A stretch of 64,000 bases of DNA from Ophryocystis elektroscirrha. Taxonomy: Eukaryota > Apicomplexa > Conoidasida > Neogregarinorida > Ophryocystidae. Under the pieces are notes generated by a model, which saw only the letters and a list, made by a program, of their open reading frames with translations, did not search any database and had not been told where the DNA came from. Each line of letters starts with the position of its first letter. Position 1 is the stretch's first letter. The position numbers and the translations under genes are program-made. The stretch covers positions 114,270 through 178,269 of the forward strand of contig JAQIFP010000006.1 in assembly GCA_030141585.1 (NCBI GenBank). The letters run 5' to 3'. Shown piece after piece: positions 25,221 through 36,883 of the stretch.

Positions 25221-27569
25221 TCAATTAGAAAACAAAGCAAGATCATTCTCATCAATTATGCAAGTGATAGTGAGAATATTGACTTTAAATTTATTTGACA
25301 AAAGACCTTTTTTCACTAAAGTACTTTTTAAAATTTCAATGACTGTTTTACGGAAATAGTAAAATGTAGAAGATTTGAGTTCCATATAGTTTATTATATC
25401 AGATGAAGTTAGATTCCATTTCATGTAAGTTGCAGCAATGTATATGGCCACTGAAACATTGTATACCCAATGAGAAGGCACAGATTCAATCTGCAATAAT
25501 TAGTGAAAGTTAATTTTACTTTTGATTATATATGCAAGACTATAAACATTTCAGGTTATTTGTATCACATCAATATATGTAAAACTGATCAAGTATTCTG
25601 AGTTAAAAGTTGTTTGTAATAATGTTAATAAGAAAAATAACAAAAATAATAATTTTTAACAATTACTGTAAAATGTTTGTTGTAAAAAAATTATATAAAA
25701 ATAAAAATCTAAAATAATTTAATTTTAATGAATAATAAATATATTTATAGTAACATATATATATGGACATAAATAATATTGTACATATCGGTTCAATTAT
25801 AAAATAGTCAATTATAAATCTAATTATAAATTTATTTAATCATCACATACGAACCTGCATTAAATCAAGCTGCTTCTGTTGAATAGAAAATTTGGGGTTT
25901 TGAGAATATATCGCTTTAACAATTTTTTGAATTAATTCTAAAATTTGAGCTTTTATTTGATCAGTAACATTTTTTTTCTGTTTAGAATAATTTATTTTTA
26001 TAGTATTTTGATGCTCTGTAAATAGCTCATCCAAAAAATTTTCAAAGTTTTCGTCATTTTTCTCACTCAAAATAATTTTTTCTTCATTACTTTGCACTGT
26101 TTCGATTATACTTAAATTTTTTGCGGTGGGCTTCCCTATTAAGTCTTAAATAGTATTGATTAATTACCTTCTATAATTTTTAGCTGTATTATGTAATTCA
26201 CAGTTAATTGAACATATTTTTCTAGTGAGATAGCTGAATATTTCTCAATCCCTATTATTAAGCATATTTTCAGTATATATGCAGCTACTTTTTGGTAATT
26301 TAAAGATAGTTTTGCAGCTATCTGGGCAATTGACTTATGCAAACCTTTTCTTCGAATAACAATATATGCACATGCAGCTATTAATGCTAGATTTCGAACA
26401 CTTTTGCTTGATAAAGCGTAACTTGACAATAAATCCATTATTTCTTCAAATTCATATTCTTCCTTTATACCAATCTTATTACCCACTTGTCTCACCAAAA
26501 TTGTAACATCACTCTAAGTAATCAAAATTAATATATATATATATTTACTATAAAAAATATATTTAATATACTGTATGTGCGTGCATCATATTTCATATAT
26601 ATATATATATGCTTTAAGTCACATATATGTAATATACTGTATATGCGTGCATAATATACTATGCATATGGATATATATATATATGTGTGTATGTATATAT
26701 ATATATAATAGACGTACGGACAGCAAAAAACGTATACATTTATAATCATATACTAATTAGAATAAATATTCTTTGAACCAATGTTTATAGTGTAAATTTT
26801 TTATGTATGCATCTATTATTTATGATAAGTTAAAACATACTTTAAGTTTCTGGTGCTTAGACCGTGTAATTGTCAAATGGTGGAAATTATCGTTTGCAGA
26901 AACGTATGTGCGACCAGTTTTATATTGAATATCTTCTGAGGAATAATCAACGAATTCTGTTTCAGTAAAACGTTCTGAAATCATGGAGATATCTTTAAAA
27001 ATTGAATCCATTTCTGGTTCATCCATTCTGTTTGAATCCATAAGTTTTCCAAAAGGAACCGGTTCTAAATTTTCAAGTTTTACATCAATGATTTCTGAGT
27101 GAAATTTTTTCAAAAGGATCATTATATGGGGAATAATTTGTTCTTTATTTAAATACTCTTTGGAAAAACGAAAGGCTTCAAATAAGTTTTCAGCAGTTTC
27201 CTCATCAATTGTATATTTTTTTTGAATAAATTGCTGCAAAAAATTATTATTATTAATGCTATGTGCTAATAATTGTTCAGAAATGTGCTCTGTTGAACTT
27301 TCTGAGCAACTTTCTTGCAAATTTGATTGATTTTTTAACCATTTATTACTGCAGTAATTAAAAAAATGAATTATGCGCTTAAGAATTGTGTTTCTATGTT
27401 TTTCACTTCCCAACCGCACTTTATTACGGAAACAAGTTTTAGGGACTTTTGTTTTTTTCTCTTTCGAGTTTTCCTCTGTACTGCCTCTTTTTTTTTCAAC
27501 TTTGAACTTCTTGATTTCAGTATCTTCACATCGCAATTCACCCTTCAATAGATCAAATAAAGGATCCAT
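25221..27569 (-). CDS. TFIIB/Brf-like transcription factor with two cyclin folds
   Basis: Minus-strand gene from ATG 27569 (MDPLFDLLKGELRCEDTEI). Exons are about 27569-26841, 26514-26161, about 26138-25856 and about 25492-25221. The first exon is a charged N-terminal extension of about 240 residues. The second holds a cyclin-like repeat of the TFIIB type: NLALIAACAYIVIRRKGL followed by SIAQIAAKLSLNYQKVAAYI. A low-complexity insert follows, then a second, more divergent repeat (HWVYNVSVAIYIAATYMKW, SSDIINYMELKSSTFYYFRK). I see no N-terminal zinc ribbon of CxxC pairs, which canonical TFIIB and Brf1 carry. It may therefore be a divergent Brf1 or TFIIB paralogue, or its ribbon may have been lost. 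The cyclin-fold call is fairly sure, the exact factor is not. Confidence 0.6.
26522..26840 (-). other. Intron of the TFIIB-like gene with microsatellites
   Basis: TA-rich intron containing TATATATG tracts and two similar copies of an AATATACTGTAT-TGCGTGCAT block near 26565 and 26629. Confidence 0.45.
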
Positions 27570-28208
27570 AGTGTAAAAAGTAGCGTACTACATACTGAAA
27601 ATAACTTTTAACGGTTATATTCTCTTAACCGAACATTAAATTTTTTTTTTATTATCAAGGTATTTAATTCTCAATTCCGTGACTATACATTTTTATTTAT
27701 TAGCATAATTTAAATAACATTTTAAAAGATTATCAAAAAAACATGTAATTTCATTAATTTTATGATTTATTTCTCTATAATGTACATATTACTTATTTAT
27801 TATATGATTTCATAATAATAATATTTATGTGTATCTGTAAGCAAATATATGACGCAATTATGCACAAGAAAAACTGCATCAAATATGTACAATTTACTCA
27901 CATTTTCATAAAAAGGAATAGGCCGTTTGCTGTATAATTAGTACCTGATGTCTTTTTTTTGTAAATTATAACTTATAATGTTTTCTACAGGTAACTGCAA
28001 TACAAGTTCGAATGATAATTGCATTTTAATTTATTTCAACAGCTTATTTAAATGTCTTATATATATGCATTTAATTTAATATGTTTAATTGAATTTTATA
28101 ATTTTGTGTATATAATATTTTAACTCCCGATTTATTTGTTGTGAAATAATGTACACAATTTTAGTATAGTCAAAATAAATTGCAACTTTAGTTATCTTTT
28201 TTGTGCAG
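27570..28208. other. Intergenic region; may hold the NDH2 start exon
   Basis: Divergent spacer of 639 bp between the TFIIB-like gene and NDH2. The NDH2 reading frame enters at a TGCAG acceptor, so its start codon should be on an exon in this region or further upstream. An ATG at 28150 followed by a GTATAG donor is nearby, but its phase does not fit. Confidence 0.4.
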
Positions 28209-29656
28209 GTGTTTTAGTAAATCTTCCAAAATTATTGGTTCCCGTTGTATTTACAAAAAGTAAATCACAAATTGATGCTAATTTTGCCAAAAATGGAGGT
28301 TATTTTTTTAGTAGTCCATTTTCTTCTTCTTCTTCTTTTTCTCTGAATAGAGTACTCCGAAAATTTGGAATAAAAAAATCACACGAAAAAAAAAACGTAG
28401 TAATTTTGGGGACTGGATGGGGTGCATTCAATTTTTTAAAAAACGTCGATCGTTCGTTATATGATGTTACTGTTATATCCCCGAGAAATTTTTTTGTATT
28501 TACACCATTATTACCTTCTGTAGTTTCTGGAACTCTTTCTTTAAGATCGTGTATTATGCCTTTGCATTCTAGAAAGTTTCATACCAAAGACAAACCAATT
28601 ACTTTCAATGAAGCTTATGCTAAAAGCATAAATCCTAAAAACGTAAAAATAACATTAAAAAAAAAAAAATTTAGAGAGAAATTGTATGCGAGAATAAATC
28701 GGGACATTTATTTGTCACTCCATATGATTACTTAATTGTTTCTGTTGGCTCTGAAATCAACACTTTTGGAACACCCGGGGTTCGGGAAAATGCTCTGTTT
28801 TTGAAAGAAGCAGAAGCAGCTCGTCAAATACGAGAAAGATTACTTGAGAATTTTGAGGAAGCAATGTTGCCAAGCACTCCCCAAGAAAAACGGGAACAGT
28901 TATTACATTTTGTAGTCATTGGTGGAGGACCAACTGGAGTAGAAACTGCTGCTGAAGTAATGGTTCTCATTGCTAATGTTTCTTTTAGATCTCAGATTTT
29001 ATACACGAAGATGCTCAAAGAATTTTTCCAAAAATTGCTCATATGGCGAAAGTTAGTGTCATAGAAATGCAAAATAGACTATTGCCCACATATAAACCAG
29101 ATGCATCTAAAGCTACGGAAGAAAATCTAAGAGAGCTCAATATTACAGTTTTATTGAATACTAAGGTACTCAAGATAACGGAAAACACTGTTATGGTGGA
29201 AGATCTTTCAAGTCATGAAAAAAGCGAACTTCACTGTCGATTTACCCTTTGGGCTTCAGGAGTTCAAATGGTTCCTTTCACGAAATCTTTGATTGAAGCT
29301 TTACCTGAACAAAAGGGAAACAGGGTTCTCAAAGTGAACCAAAAACTTCAAGTTATGGGTGGTAGTCCAAGTATCTATGCTTTGGGAGATTGTGCCTTTG
29401 TTGTACCTGAAAAATTAGCAGATCATGCTGAAATATTCTACGAGGTATTCACATAGAAAAGATCTTTGATATAAAATTAAGCACTTTCATAAATTAATTT
29501 ATAATGTATCCATATAAATGCATGTTCATTCACCTTTCCATATATAGAATAACGTATTAAGTATAAATCTATACTATTTTATATTACTATAAAGTATAAT
29601 AAATACAAATATAAAATTTATTTGCATATAGTGCAAACATGTACAACAATTTAAAA

Positions 29657-29703
<47 letters not shown>

Positions 29704-30493
29704 AATTTTTTACCAAGGTATTTACACAATACACATACGGTTTTTGCGTAAAAATGGTTGTATAAATTTATTAGTTAAATATTTTAAATAGCATATAAAG
29801 AGTTTTTTTGTTTATTAGATAGAGAGATATAATACATAATAATATATAAAATGTTGGTTGATTTCTATAAATTTATATGAAAATTTTTTAGATGGCTGTA
29901 GATACTAGAAGAGGCCCTGGGCTTAATTGGATCATGAAAAATAAAAAATGGCTTGCTACTAGATTTCCACAGATTAATTTTATTGATAAAAATTTCACGG
30001 GCTTGGGCAAATGCTCAAGTTATAGTGAATTTGTTACTTTATTAGAAAAAATTGACTCTTGCTATAAACCACCTATACAGACTGCACAACATGCTACACA
30101 AGCAGGCAAATATTTAGCCCATGTATTTAATACTGCTATAAGCCAAGAGGAAAAACAAAACGCTCCTTGCTTTATACATAAATTCAAAGGAAGTATGGCT
30201 TATATTGGAAAAAACCAATCTATTATTCAATCTAATATGTTTAATATGTACGGTGGAAGATTTTCCAATGTTATATGGAGAAGTTTTTATTGGATGGAAC
30301 AATTTTCTGTATTTAATAGGTAATGAAAAGGCGGTATTTCAAAGAAAATTTTCAAATTAAAGAAAAATTGTTTATAATTTGTATTTTCATTAGGCTTCTC
30401 TGTTTAAGCGGCTGGTTCCGAACAAGAATATTTGGAAGAGATGCAGAACATGAACGATTATCCACTAGAGCAGTTATCAAACCAGAAAATTAA
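28209..30493 (+). CDS. NDH2: Type II NADH:quinone oxidoreductase, mitochondrial (5' exon missing)
   Basis: Single-subunit flavoprotein that passes electrons from NADH to ubiquinone without pumping protons. It replaces complex I in apicomplexans, among others. The frame enters at 28209 behind a TGCAG acceptor. No in-frame ATG precedes the first Rossmann motif, so a 5' exon (probably with the targeting peptide) is unplaced. The FAD-binding motif VVILGTGWGAFNFLKN is followed by NFFVFTPLLPSVVSGTL. The NADH-binding motif HFVVIGGGPTGVETAAE comes next, then IYALGDCAF (second FAD contact), NWIMKNKKW is in the exon from 29892, and the C-terminus is GWFRTRIFGRDAEHE. Two introns of 32 nt (28643-28674 and 28957-28988) are needed to keep the frame. 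Without them the conserved region is broken by stops. No EF-hand insert is seen. Confidence 0.88.
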
Positions 30494-30621
30494 CTTTTAT
30501 CGCAATAATATAACGTTTTTTTTTTGTTTATAATTATTTTGAATTAAGAGAAAAAAATAATTTTTTTCGTAGTTAAATTTGTTATAGCTAAGCTTTTAAT
30601 ATTAATTTTGCATTACTTAAT

Positions 30622-31819
30622 CTAAGCTTCATCCTTCTTTTCCTCTGGTTCTTTTTTTTCTACTTCCTCAGTTTTTGATTGTTCTTCTTCAAGTTTCTCT
30701 TTGGGGTGTGGTTTGTCGTCTCTTTCTTCTTCTGCAGGTTTTTCATCTTTTTTTTCTTCTGTTTTTTCATCCTTTTTTTCATCTTTCGAATCGTCGTTAT
30801 TGTTAGTTTTGACTTCAGTTTTCTTTGGTGCTTCAATATTGAAGGCTTTAGCATTTAATTGAACCGCTTCCATAAACTTTTCTTTGAATTCTGTAGCTGC
30901 TGTAATTGTACCAAATTTTAGAGCAAAGTGTTCAAGTTTGGGAACCTCTTCTGCATTGTCGTAGACAGACCATAACCAAATTTTATCATTGGAAGCGTGA
31001 GGGAGAAGTTTGCATAAAGTGGTTCCGCTTTGTATTACGTAGTGGTTAGCAACAATTTTTAAGGTTTTTTCTTGCCTTAATAGAAATCGAATTCTATTTG
31101 TTTTTTTATGTTTTAATAGTTTTGAGTCTCCTATTCCTCTCTCCTTCCATTCTGGGTTTGCCCATCTGTACAACTTCGAGCGACACTTCCACATGACTTC
31201 CTCATCTTCTTCTCCTGTGTTTATAGGAACTTCTTTCAAATCAATCTAAAAATTAATCATTTACTTCATTGGTAAAATTAATTAAATAAAAAATTGTTAT
31301 TTTTATAACAAAAGAAAAAATGCTATTACATTTGACAGAAAAATTTAAAAATGAATCAATATTGTTTAGAAAAAATAGTGATAAAATTTAAGCATTTAAA
31401 TTATAGCTCTAATATTTATTTAAATGAATAATTTCAATATTTAATTTCAGAATAATGTACAAAAACCCGCGTATACAAAACCTTCTTTGAAAAAACGTAA
31501 TTATGCGTCGAATTATATATTTGTTTGTTCTATCTGAAAATTAACTTTTTAGCTAGATTAAAATACTCAAAAAAAAAAAGTATTAATTAAATATAAATTA
31601 CAACCAATTTGAATTATTTAAATTCACGTGTAAATTAAATAACAATTTTATGTGAAAACTATTAATGTTCGAGTCATAAGAAAAATTATGTACTAAATAT
31701 AATATATTGTAATTAACTCATTAAACTCTCAATAAGAAACTTACTGCAGGGCAATTCCAGTCACCTTCAAACACTTCTTCTTGAATATTATCTGCTAAGT
31801 TTTGTTCTTTACTTGTCAT
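30622..31819 (-). CDS. RANBP1: Ran-binding protein 1
   Basis: Cytosolic cofactor that promotes RanGAP-driven hydrolysis of Ran-GTP after nuclear export. Two exons: 31819-31745 encodes 25 residues from ATG (MTSKEQNLADNIQEEV), and 31245-30622 continues in phase. The Ran-binding domain is clear: RSKLYRWANPEWKERGIGD, KLLKHKKTNRIRFLLRQEKT and LKIVANHYV, with FALKFGTITAATEFKEKF near the end. The C-terminal 60 residues are a Lys/Glu-rich low-complexity tail. Total about 233 aa. The start lies 61 bp from the divergent start of the TPR gene at 31881. The intron of about 500 nt is AT-rich. Confidence 0.9.
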
Positions 31820-31880
31820 TTTTGTCCCAATTATATACTGTAGTCACAGAATACATGACAGGTACGAGATATAGTTAAAA
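31820..31880. promoter_or_regulatory. 61-bp bidirectional spacer
   Basis: The start codons of RanBP1 (minus) and the TPR-AHA1 gene (plus) are separated by only 61 bp, so core promoters and 5' leaders must be shared or overlap. No motif is recognised. Confidence 0.45.
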
Positions 31881-34413
31881 ATGGACCCTTTTTCAAGCAT
31901 TCCCGCAAATTTACCTTGCACAAATGTCACAGAAGATGATTCTAAAATTAATAATGAGTCAACTAGCACTAATTCAAACGCAATGAGTGATGACGATTGT
32001 CGTCCTTATGAACCCTCAAAAAAAAGACTTGAAGCATCTCTTTTATTAAAAGCTGAAGGCACTTCAAAAGTAATTACAAGCAAGAGTATTAGAGCAGATA
32101 GTTTGAACAGTTTTATGTGTGTAATTGAGCTACAAAAATTAATACTTGTAAAGGATGTGAAAGTATAATTTCACTCATTATAAACCATTTGTGATTAATA
32201 ACACGTGTATAGTGAGTATATATGTGTATTTATGTGTATATGTATATTTGCGATAATCGTAAAAACAGATATAATAATGAATAATATTATGGATACGTGG
32301 GTAGTTTGTATAGCGCAATACAAACCCTACATATGCGTAAATAGTTCATACTTCTAGTTTATACTGTGTGGGTCAATAAGGGTCGGTTTATTTTTGAAAA
32401 AGTTGATTTTTTATAAATTTTTTAGTTCAAAGAAAGTAAAATAATTGAAGCCACTGAATCATACGAGGCTAGTTTAGAAAAAGTTAAAGACGATCCATCA
32501 GATGATGAGCTTAAAGGAGAATTCAACAGTTTGCGCGCAGCAATTAATTCAAATTTGTCTTTATGTTACATCAAACAATCAAGATGGATTGATGCTCGGA
32601 GAGCAGCCAATACAGTGTTAGGAATTGAAGAAAACAATATAAAGGTATTATAACTTTTACCACATAAATATTGATAAAAAAGTTTTAATAAAAAAGCTTT
32701 ATGAAGAAGTTTGACGATTGTTCTTACTGCATACTATAGCTCAATATAGTGCGTCTTTATAAATGAAGATAACTGTGTTGCAAGCATAGCACATAGTTGT
32801 CAATATTGTATAATATAGTATATATATTATATTATACGATTATAATATAATATATATTATATTATATGAGTATTTAATGATATATATATATACACTAAAT
32901 TATCATCTAATATAGACAGTCATAATTAATTATGCACAGTAACAATAATATTTATTGATGGATTTTATTTAACCATACAGGCTTTATATCGAAGAGGTTA
33001 TGCAAATAGTCGATTGGGATTTTATGAAGAAGCTAAAGATGATTTAACTTCCGTATATAATAGAGAAAACTCTGACGCTGATGCCTACCGCGAATTAGAA
33101 ATAGTGAAAAAGAAATTAGCCGAAGCAAAAATTAAAGAAAAAAAGGTAATTTATTTAAATCAAGTAGCAACTCTTAATTTTTACTTACATTCGCTCTAAA
33201 TGTAAAACGTTATGAACAGTTAATTTACTGTTTAAAAATGGTACTTTTATATATATACCATGTTAAACCAATTTGAAATCATCTTTACGATTATTTTATT
33301 TGTGTTGATTACCAATAATCTCATGACTATTCTTAGAGTTTCAAGGGACTTTTTGATCGAGCAGATGGTCTTTATGATGATTATGAAGCCATGATCAAAG
33401 AGCAAAAAGAAAATGAAAAAAAAAAAAAAGAAAAAGAAGAACAAGAATTTGAGCAAATTAATAAAGAAAGGGAAGCCAAAGGTGAAACAGTATTTAAGTC
33501 TATTGAAGAGTGGAAACAGTCTAAACAACAATCAGAACCAGTTTCATCTAAACCATACACTTCTTCACAACCAAAACAAAACACTTCCTCCACTTTAGAC
33601 TATGACGAAGAAGACAGAAAAATTCTTGAAGAAACTAAAAAAATGGGTAAGTATTATTGTTAAAAGTTATATTATAATAATATTTATTAAGTATTATTTG
33701 CAATAGATAATTGAAAATACAAAAAAATAGTATTTAGCTAAATATAGGTATAATTCTTTTCTAATCTAATTAATATAATTATATAGGATATCGTTATTTC
33801 GATCGGCCTAATCAAGACAAAACTGCAGCAAAGCCAATGCCTCGACGTGTGGATGAAGTTGAGTTTACACAGCCGCCAGTTGTGGACCAAGGAAAAGCAT
33901 TATCTGCGTGGAATGCTGCTGGAACGTACGAAGAAAAAGACTGCACTAATTGGTTCAAAGAAGAACTTACGAAAGCGTTGAAGGATATACATGTAGAGAC
34001 GCAAAACTACGATTTTGAAGTCATGGATGTATCTCAAGTTAAAGGAGATGCCCAAACTATGGTTGTTCGAGGAAGTCGTCGCTACTTTTATTCTATGGAT
34101 TTTGAAATACATTGGAAACTTGAACTTGATAATGACACCATTACTGGAACTATTATTTTTTCGGATGTTACCTCTACAGCAACTTCTAGACCCTCCAATC
34201 CAAGCAGTACCAAAGGTGTCATCATGCCCGACTGGCTTGTTGATGCGAAACTCAAGTGTGACAAATCATTAGAACAATCATTACAAAACAGTAAGATAAT
34301 CAATTAAATTGTTTTATTACTATTTAGGACTTGCTTATGTATACGAATCAATCAAAGAAGTTATTTTTGAAAAAATACTTGAACTTGAGAACCTATTCCA
34401 GTCTAAACTGTAA
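31881..34413 (+). CDS. TPR protein with C-terminal AHA1-N domain (putative Hsp90 co-chaperone)
   Basis: Six exons in phase: 31881-32069, 32426-32644, 32981-33145, 33337-33646, 33787-34290 and 34328-34413. Residues about 50-190 form a TPR array (LKAEGTSKFKESKIIEATES; INSNLSLCYIKQSRWIDARR; ALYRRGYANSRLGFYEEAK), the kind that binds the EEVD tail of Hsp70/Hsp90. A charged coiled coil follows. The C-terminal part (from about SAWNAAGTYEEKDCTNW) matches the N-terminal domain of the Hsp90 ATPase activator AHA1: KEELTKALKDI, RGSRRYFYSMDFEIHWKLEL, and a final helix LAYVYESIKEVIFEK. The NxNNWHW motif of classical AHA1 is absent. The last intron is 37 nt. Exon 1 could also be read through its donor to a stop at 32166; the spliced form is preferred because it completes the first TPR. 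Confidence 0.75.
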
Positions 34414-34474
34414 CTTATGTAAATTTATTTTTCTTTTTTCTCCTCTATTTATTACAAACATCAAATTTATAATT

Positions 34475-36838
34475 TTATGATTTAAATGTATTCAAAAGTG
34501 TCAATAAACCCTTTATGTAACCTAAATCTTTACAATTGGTGTATGTCGTAATATGCGCGAAATCTATCAAACTGAAGACCACAGTAAATTTACTACTCAC
34601 TTACTGAACACATACGGTTTGTGGAGGATTGATTGACAAAGAATCGAATTGCAGCAAAATTGAAGAGCCATATAGTGCAAACAATGTTTGATTCTCAAAT
34701 ATGTTTAACAATTCTGATAGTTGTTCTATAAATTTTTGACGAACAGCGTCTCTGCACCAAAAAGGGGCAGCGTCCAAAAAATCGTTCAAACCTATATATA
34801 TAGTAACATTTTTATTTTCTACTTGATTTAACTTGTTCAAGATCTTTATAAACTAACGCATCTAATCTTTTAATTTGTGTCATTTTTGATGTATTAGCGT
34901 TTAAATGAGCTCCTCCAATGATTCGTAAGCCAAACTTTCCCGACGTTGTACTCTAGAAAATATAATCAGCGTAAATAAATGCAATTGTCTAAGATGATAC
35001 TGGTTTTTTTATAATAAATGTAGTAAAACTATTTATTTGACATCAAATAAATGTCAGATATACCAATATAGTTTATATAACATTATTATATGCATTTTAT
35101 GAAAATAATTTAACACCTTAAATTAATTACTATAGACGTTTAATATATTTAAGAATTTTTTGTTTTTTTTTTTTTTTTTTAGTAAAGGATTACCAAAGCT
35201 TTTTTTTCCATACTTATACGTTTAAGCTCCGTAGCATCATCACCATATAATCTTGTACCCATTTTAATATCCATGACACAAAGTCCTGCTACATTATTTA
35301 CAAGATTTTCGAGCTCAACAAATCCTACTAGTTTATCATCCTGAAGAAATATATAACAAAAGTATATGTAGATATATTATTTCACTAAATATTTTCTTTG
35401 GAAACACCGTTTATAATAGTAATAATATTATTTTATTATAATATAATTTTATTAAAATATATATTTATATATTATATAGAAGAAAATAACCTTTATTAAA
35501 TACTATAATTATTTAAATGTACTAATGTGTATACATCAAAGCATTGTAAACGTTTAAACCTTTGAGATGGCAATGAAGCTATTTATAAACTTAATAATGT
35601 CATTATAGATATAATATATATTTAGTGTATATTACATACAAGTTAAGTTTACATATATTTCCTTAACATTATTTAATTAATATAGTTACCTTCAAAGTAA
35701 AATCTATTGCATAACATTTGGGTATAAATTTCTTTAGCGTTTGTAGGATTTTTATATTAGTACAGGGTTTGCCAAAATTGATTAAAGTTGAATAGAATGT
35801 TTTAAACAATGAATCGGAATATTGAATTAAATTGACAGGTATATCATACGAGTTAAACCATAAATAAGCTAAAGCTTCTGTAGCATTTGTTTTTTTCACT
35901 ATGTAATCATTTGATGAACCTTTTTTCTTGAACCAATCATTATTGTGCCCTCCTACCTGTATGTACAATTAATAATTATGAGTAGGTTTTGTACGATATA
36001 TAGAATTCAAAAATATATACATTCTATACACAGTTAACAGTTATATTAAAATTAAGTATCAATTTATTTAAATTCATCGTTTTACATACAAAAATACTAC
36101 ACTTTATTATAGGCAGCAGAGATATTAATAAATCTTTATTTATATATAATTATATATATGCGAAATTCTTATTTATTAGTCAGTAATAAAAGTGATTAAG
36201 GGTACTTTCATAATTATACTATATTGATAAAACCACTTAGTTTATTCTTCCACAACTAAATATCCTTAGTTAAACCCATATTATTAATGCGATGTAATAA
36301 GACATAATCATATATAAAGGTAAAAAAAAATATATATATCTAGATATATATAAAAATAAATATATACATGTATATAAAGGTAAATATAGATATATATATT
36401 AACCTTTAAAAACGTAGTATTTCTGTTTGAAGAATTAAATTTATCAAAGTCTATGGTCTCCATTTCGATGTAATCTGATATACTGGGTTCCTTTATTTTA
36501 TCAATATTAGATATTTCAAAGATCTGTTTACAAGTCCATGGTGTTTCAGATGAATTCAACTAAAATGCAAAAAATTAACCTTCAATACATTTGTTTAGAT
36601 TCAATGTATGGGTTAGTTATATAGTTAAGCTTTTATACAGGTAAAAACCAAATACACATTGACGTATTGCGACATAATAAACTATTTATAGATAAATATT
36701 TCTGAATGTCGCAATAAGTCATATATTATTATTCGTATCTTTAGTGATTCATTTACCCAGTATAATAATTCCATATGTTGATTTGTAATGAGAATAAATA
36801 TTTATATGAGTATATTTATTACTATGTGTATAAAATAG

Positions 36839-36883
<45 letters not shown>

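Noticed and set aside
32070..32166. Read-through extension of the TPR gene's first exon
   Set aside because: Splicing at 32069 instead joins two halves of a standard TPR helix; the read-through peptide has no TPR pattern.
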